Shown here: positions 58,396 through 64,000 of the stretch, piece by piece
Position numbering within the stretch: position 1 is the first letter of the stretch
How the letters are laid out: the number at the start of each line of letters is the position of its first letter
Position numbers and translations under genes: made by a program
NCBI GenBank assembly: GCA_039881145.1
Contig: JAYKKI010000061.1
Location: forward strand, 13,800,001-13,864,000
Origin: Druceiella hillmani
Taxonomy: Eukaryota > Arthropoda > Insecta > Lepidoptera > Hepialidae
Reading direction: 5' to 3'
Length of the DNA stretch: 64,000 bases
The notes under the pieces: generated by a model
Databases searched by the model: none
The model's input: the letters and a program-made list of their open reading frames with translations, nothing else
Told to the model about the DNA's origin: nothing

Positions 58396-60835
58396 ATATG
58401 ACACTCAATAGATGTAACGTATTTTATATACCAAATCGTTTGCAAAGAAAACATTAATATGTATATCATAAATCTTGTTAAAAGCTTGAAACATTTCAAA
58501 GTTTGAAACAGTAAAATTCTAACTATCCATTATCTCATTAACATTTTTATTATTATAGGATTATTTAAATATTTATAATAAATTTACGAAAATAAATATA
58601 AAATTATTAATTTAGTATCGGAGTTTAGGGTAGTGGTAAACAATTTTAATTTGACGAATTTTTATTCGAATTTCTTATGAACACATTTTTTGTAATGCGT
58701 CACATTATCTTCGTAGACATTTTTTGCATTAAAAAGTAAATAAACAACATTTATTTCATGCATATATATCTAAATCTTGAGGGAATTGTCAAGCGAAATA
58801 ATAAAGACCAGACGGGAAAGTCGTAAATCGCTTATATCAATATGTTCCAGAAAATATGCTACACTTGCATGTGGCAAGCGCGTACTCATAACTCAAATTA
58901 TGTTATTATTTACTAAATAATAACTAGTAAATTTTGCTTTTAGTATTGCAAAATCAACACATATTTTAATTTTTTTTTGTTAATTAAAAACTTCAATATA
59001 TTTACTGTGCACTTAGTATATCTTTAATAGTTCTGTTTATGAATTAGCCAAACTCGTTTCCAGTTTTTGTTTTCTGTGATATTTTTCTTAATTACAGTTT
59101 TATTCAAATGTTACCAGTGTATCATTACGTCGTCTTCTGAATAAGTAAAAACAAATGTTTTGCATTAATTCGAACAGAAATATGATGACAGCACATTTTC
59201 TTAGTAATTTCCGTTCAAAGGAAATCCCATTATTAAGTTCACCACAAAAATAATATTAAAGCTTAACATAAAGTTCACCATATAACAAAATTGCTATTTA
59301 CATGAAATATATTACGGTTTACATTGATTATTTCATGCGTAGGTTCTGCTGCTAGGACTATATAGGTAATTCATGAAATTGAAACAGTAGAAGAAGAAAA
59401 AAATATTAGTTGAAAATAACACGTTGCAAATATTTGAAATATTTAAATTAAATTACACTCACACGTTTGGAACCATATGAGCATTATTTCCTTGGAACGG
59501 AAATATTCAAAGTAAAATCTAAGCAAAGCTTAATTCTTAATATTATAGGCCATGCAACAGTATAAAATAATATATATATATATAAAACAGCTATTTTCGG
59601 GGTTCCATACTTACGAAGAAAAATCGTTACCAAGTACATATTTTCAAATGTTATTTAAGATATTTCCAATATATTACTGAGAACATCCGCCAAAATATTC
59701 ACCTCTATATCCTAATCTGAAATTACTGAAAACAAAATTATTAAAAAAACAGCTTCATTAGAAGTTTGTTTAACATTTACTGCAAAATTCTTTATTTATT
59801 TACTTCAGTTTATTCATATGGAAAAAATAATAATTGTTAACAAATTGACAGAAATACTATTTTTTATTCAACAGGTTTCTATTAATTAATAGGTTATTTT
59901 AAATGACTGAAATTATTTCAAATTTATTAAACTTTTATCAAAGTCATCAAGTGTCAAAGGAGCAAGGTAAAGAGCCATAGTTATTAAGGATCACGTGTTT
60001 GTCAATCAACGGGCGATGAAAATGAAGATGTTAAATTCATGGAAAACATATTTTAAACCAATGGCTTTACAAGGTATTTAGTAAAAATAATATATACATA
60101 TAATAAAATTGTTACAGGGAGAATTCTGTACATTGAAAATATGAAAAAATGATTCATTTGGCTTAAAGTATGCTAATAGAAGCCAGAAATTTTTTTTAGA
60201 ATTTTGGTCAGTTTCTATATTAATATATAGGATATATATTATATAATAATATACGACATTGGTTTTTTGGCACCATTAACATATTTGTTTTAATTTAGAT
60301 TTACCTAATTAATTTACATATAATAAGAAAATCTCAAGCGACGCTGATAATTTTTTTTGTATAAATCTTATAACATCGTTATTTTCAAATTTTTCTAAAC
60401 AGTAAATTTTATAGATCACGGGGGAGTTGTTTATGATCGAAGGTTATTGAAAATTGCTTAAAAACCTTGCATTAAAAAGAACTCGTGTGAATCCCAGATT
60501 CAAAACTACTTTCTGTTTTATTTAATTATAATTTTTTCTAAGGTTAAGAAAACATATAACTATAATCAAAATAAATGAATATTCAAAAGAACTAAAAATA
60601 TCACGTTTTTGTTAAAACAAACATGAAGTATGCGATATTTTTTTTACGTACACGTCCCACTCTGGATTATAATTATCCTTTGAAAATCAAGGGAAAGATA
60701 GAACAAAATGTATTGATTTTAATTACATTATACCTGTAACTACAAAAATATAATAAACGTGGGGCGCTCTTAGTAACATGTACCTACAAATAATTATTAA
60801 TAATTTTCTAACTCTATTTGCTATCCTATTTCTTA
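58396..60835. other. Intergenic DNA, no gene seen
   Basis: AT-rich. Only a trace GGGGTTCCATACTTACGAAG at 59599 recalls the GGTTCC-type dispersed repeat. Confidence 0.45.
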
Positions 60836-60837
60836 TT

Positions 60838-60893
<56 letters not shown>

Positions 60894-60922
60894 TTATATA
60901 TATATATATATATGCATATTTA

Positions 60923-60956
<34 letters not shown>

Positions 60957-60957
60957 C
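60838..60957. repeat. Long (TA)n microsatellite
   Basis: About 120 bases of TA with a few G, C or TTTA interruptions. Tyr-Ile frames across it are artefacts. Confidence 0.97.
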
Positions 60958-61327
60958 AATCTATTATATTTCGATTTCTAATTCCTATTTATTCTGTTAA
61001 AATTTTATGATTTCAACAGATTATCAGAAGTCTTTAAAATAAGTGAACCATAAATTCAGCAAAAATAAAATTTTATTTCAGCTTTACAAAAATAACTAAA
61101 CCCAAATTGAATTACAAAACTGTTCACGGCATAAACGGCCTACCAATATCTAATTGAAATTTGACTTCTCCAAATTATAATTATTTCAAATCATAATCTT
61201 CTCTATCTATTATATGCCCCGGGTAGGGAAAACGATCCCAATAACAAGCTCATTATTGGACTTGAGATATAATCGGTTAATGCGGTGAGGTAAAATAAAA
61301 GTTGTGGAAAAATATTTGCGAGATTCG

Positions 61328-61452
61328 TTTCATATTTTCGTTTACGTGGCAAAACAGGCACAGGTGTGATAAAAAGTGGAAGCAGTACTCATTTCATTTC
61401 TATTATAATTTTAATATAATTTGTTATCCATCAGATGTCATGGCTATAACCT
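61328..61452 (+). repeat. Dispersed repeat, copy 2 (partner at 58283)
   Basis: See 58283-58395. This copy has an extra TCTATTATAATTTTAAT segment after CATTTCAT. Confidence 0.9.
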
Positions 61453-61819
61453 CGGGCAAGATAGTTTGAGAAAGGAATGGTGATGTTAATATTGGCTAAT
61501 TTTAGCACGAGTTGAAAATCCATTAGTTTTTAACTGTAACCTTTATTAATAATAAACTTTTATTATATTTCCATGGAGTTTTTTTCCAATCTTCATTTTT
61601 ATATATCCCCATTCGTATTTGAATTTTTCTTCATATATTCAATATTTTTTTACCTTACTTCTTGTTCCTTAAAATAATAGCAACGCTCGGGAATAAATGT
61701 CTGGCAAAGACGACGTTATTTGTTGACTGAAAAATAGTTAAACGTTAAAATAACATTTAAAAGATGACTTTTTCATCAATTTCAAAATAATATTCGTAAA
61801 TATTTGTCATTGTATTCAT

Positions 61820-61960
61820 ATACATGATACTTGCGCACGTCAATCAGCACCGACCGCAATGATCGCGAACTCGCTGCGCGAGACATTGTATATAAAGTAA
61901 TTTATATGTGGCCAGTATTTCGTTTAATTGATCGGTTAAAGAACTTGAAATATAACTATT
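61820..61960 (+). promoter_or_regulatory. CpG-bearing block with TATA box (possible promoter)
   Basis: GACCGCAATGATCGCGAACTC and GCTGCGCGAGACATTG directly precede TATATAAAG (61889-61897). CCAGTATT lies about 25 bases further on, near the expected start position. No downstream ORF was recognised, so only promoter-like structure is claimed. Confidence 0.3.
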
Positions 61961-64000
61961 AAAAACTTAATAAATAAAGTCATTATTGTACTCACTCATA
62001 TTGTAATTCCGCGGAAACCACCGAAACCATGACTTTTGAAATGTATAAGGTATTACACAGAAAAGTCATTTTAGTAAACATTATTTCACAAAAAAAATTA
62101 TTAATTTAATGTTCCTGTAAAATTACTTCCCTTATTTGTTTAAAAAGTCTTAAAGGAGATGTTCAAAATGGTTTCCTTTTTATTTTACACAGAATAACGC
62201 TCCCTTTACAATTGAATTAGTAACATTGTTCGCCATTTGAGCATTTCTCTTAATTGCATACACCTAAACGCATCATTACGTCAAAATATTCCGAGTTGCA
62301 ATAGCGCACAGGAGACATTATAAGTCATCGAAACAATGATTAACAAAAACAAATTTTAATGCTCCATAAAATCGAAATATTTTGAATGTTAATTTTAAAA
62401 CGACACGAACATGATTTTAGTGTATACCGAATTCAATAGTAATACTGGCGGAACTCTTAGTTTAGGTTAGTGGTACCCGAATCGACCTTACTAAAGTACG
62501 CAATTTTATTCTAATACAAAACAGTTTCCATTTTTATTATTATGTACGCTTGTTCAAACTAATTTTCAAATACAAATATTTATCTGATAAAATGAAATGT
62601 GTCTTTAGAAAATAAATAAATTATAAAAGGAAGCCAACGTATCGAATTAAGGGCATATCTTTTTACTTTTTTCGTAACGACAATTCACTGACAATTGACA
62701 ATAGGTTACCGTTGCCAAACTGATAATTGACGCTATTTACACAATATACTGATTTACACATGATTATAATTCAATTGAAAATAATTACTTAAAATATTGA
62801 TTTTAATTGTTGCACCAAGTATTAATATTTTATTAAACTTTTTATTTGGGAGTAAACATTAATATCAATTATTTTCATTACAAGGAATATAAACTGATTG
62901 GAAAAATGGCATGCAATTGCGTCGTAGATTTTCTTCATGTTACGATTTGTTTCTCTATACGATTTTATTTCGTTCACACAAATTTAATTAGATAGTCAAT
63001 AATATCTAAATCGTACGTCCATTTTTCATAAACTTGAAAATTTATTATGACAAAAATAAACATCGTTTAATTCATTTAAAGGGTTGCAAAATATTTTTTT
63101 TAAATTTAATATTGGGAATAATTTAAATAAACGAAATTTTGAAAAAAATAATATTCTATAATGATTCACAAAAAAATGGTCAGTATCGAGATTAAAAAAG
63201 AAGAGTACCGTGACGTGAGAAAAACCAGGAGGTGAAAAGAAGAAAAAATTGTTTGAGTATAATTAAACAAAAAATATATTTTTTCAGACGACTTCCGAAA
63301 GTGAAAATGGACATGAATTTTTGATACTGGGCTCGAAATAATTCATTTAACTATATTAATAAAAAAGGATTTTTCATAAAAAGACAAATATTATTAAGGA
63401 ATGGGGGGTAGGGGGGTATGTGTAGAGTTCTTGAAAATAAACCCGGCTTAAAGTTGGATAGGGCAATGGGGTTAGAATGTCTGTGGATATTATTTCAAAT
63501 GTTATGAAATAACCTGTAAAAAATCAACTATATAACTGATCAACCCAGTTACTTTATTCGTGATATTAACACATTTTTTTATATTTTTTTAGCCAAAATG
63601 TCACGAGCACTTCAATATTAAAGGCTTCTTAATTTTTTAGGCAATCTATTGGTAAGATTAAAATAATACACATTTCAGTGGTGGAGTAATTTTAATGAAA
63701 TAGTCTGAAGCAAGTGAAATTTAGTACAAAAATGAATAATCCGTTGAAGACATTTTCTAAAGCTTTAGCTTTTTGAAGCTAAGATTTTCATAGAGGTAGG
63801 CCAAATTCTGTAACAGTAATTAAACAGGTGTGCTTTTAGAAACAGTTTCTCGCTTCATATAACAATGGTTTGAAACTTCATTGGACTGAATAATGGACTA
63901 AATTTTTCATCCATTCACCAATCAAATTGAAATTATAAGTAGGGAAATTAAATGCAGTATAAATATTATTACAATTGGTGTTCTCATAAATTTACGTATC
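61961..64000. other. Intergenic DNA to window end, no gene confirmed
   Basis: AT-rich. Acceptor-like tracts end at about 63287 (TATTTTTTCAG) and 63590 (ATATTTTTTTAG). After the first, a 17-codon frame TTSESENGHEFLILGSK ends at a stop; without a donor or homology it is not called an exon. Confidence 0.4.

Noticed and set aside
63288..63345. Terminal exon after TATTTTTTCAG
   Set aside because: Only 17 codons, no matching donor or upstream exon in the window.
1..64000. tRNA or rRNA genes
   Set aside because: No convincing GGTTCGAATCC-type B box with cloverleaf pairing and no rRNA segment was found by eye; a covariance-model scan would be needed to exclude a divergent tRNA.

Overview
The window is a gene-poor, strongly AT-rich piece of an insect-like nuclear genome. 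Evidence for this is long non-coding stretches, (TA)n/(CA)n microsatellites, a short CCTAA tract (the TTAGG insect telomere type), and many decayed transposons of families common in arthropods: RTE-like and Jockey-like LINEs, a Ty3/gypsy pol remnant, two kinds of mariner-like transposase, a Helitron helicase fragment and a hAT fragment. A dispersed repeat with pieces I remember from lepidopteran genomes also recurs, but the order cannot be settled by reading alone. No operons or bacterial signals are seen.

Layout. 1-7 kb: AT-rich DNA with a ~65-bp minisatellite, a CpG-bearing block near 4 kb, microsatellites, palindromes and a 60-bp tandem repeat. 7-10 kb: an RTE-like reverse-transcriptase remnant and the first copy of a hammerhead-ribozyme element. 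11-19 kb: tandem duplications, long TA arrays and a second element copy. 20-26 kb: gypsy pol remnant with polypurine tract and possible LTR, then a mariner-like pseudogene. 26-36 kb: old repeats, several perfect hairpins and the best-preserved ribozyme element (32785-33080). 37 kb: a CpG-rich block beside a hAT fragment. 39-43 kb: possible regulatory blocks and a diverged repeat. 46-50 kb: Helitron, Jockey and mariner fragments. 51-57 kb: a fourth ribozyme element, a 400-bp-arm inverted repeat around 1.2 kb that includes a CG/CA-alternating tract, the only convincing host-like gene (a 65-residue cysteine-rich secreted peptide, minus strand, 55815-56012) and a fifth element. 58-64 kb: a dispersed repeat pair, a TA array and a promoter-like block.

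The most notable system is the five-copy family at 9.5, 15.1, 32.8, 51.3 and 57.1 kb. Its best copies are inverted repeats whose arms carry a hammerhead ribozyme pointing outward (core CTGAAGA, stem II, GAAA, stem III, GTC), plus a ~45-bp tail on one side only. This resembles inverted terminal repeats of Penelope-like retroelements without any coding region. Three ribozyme cores look intact (9600-9657 minus, 32969-33027 plus, 51413-51471 plus).
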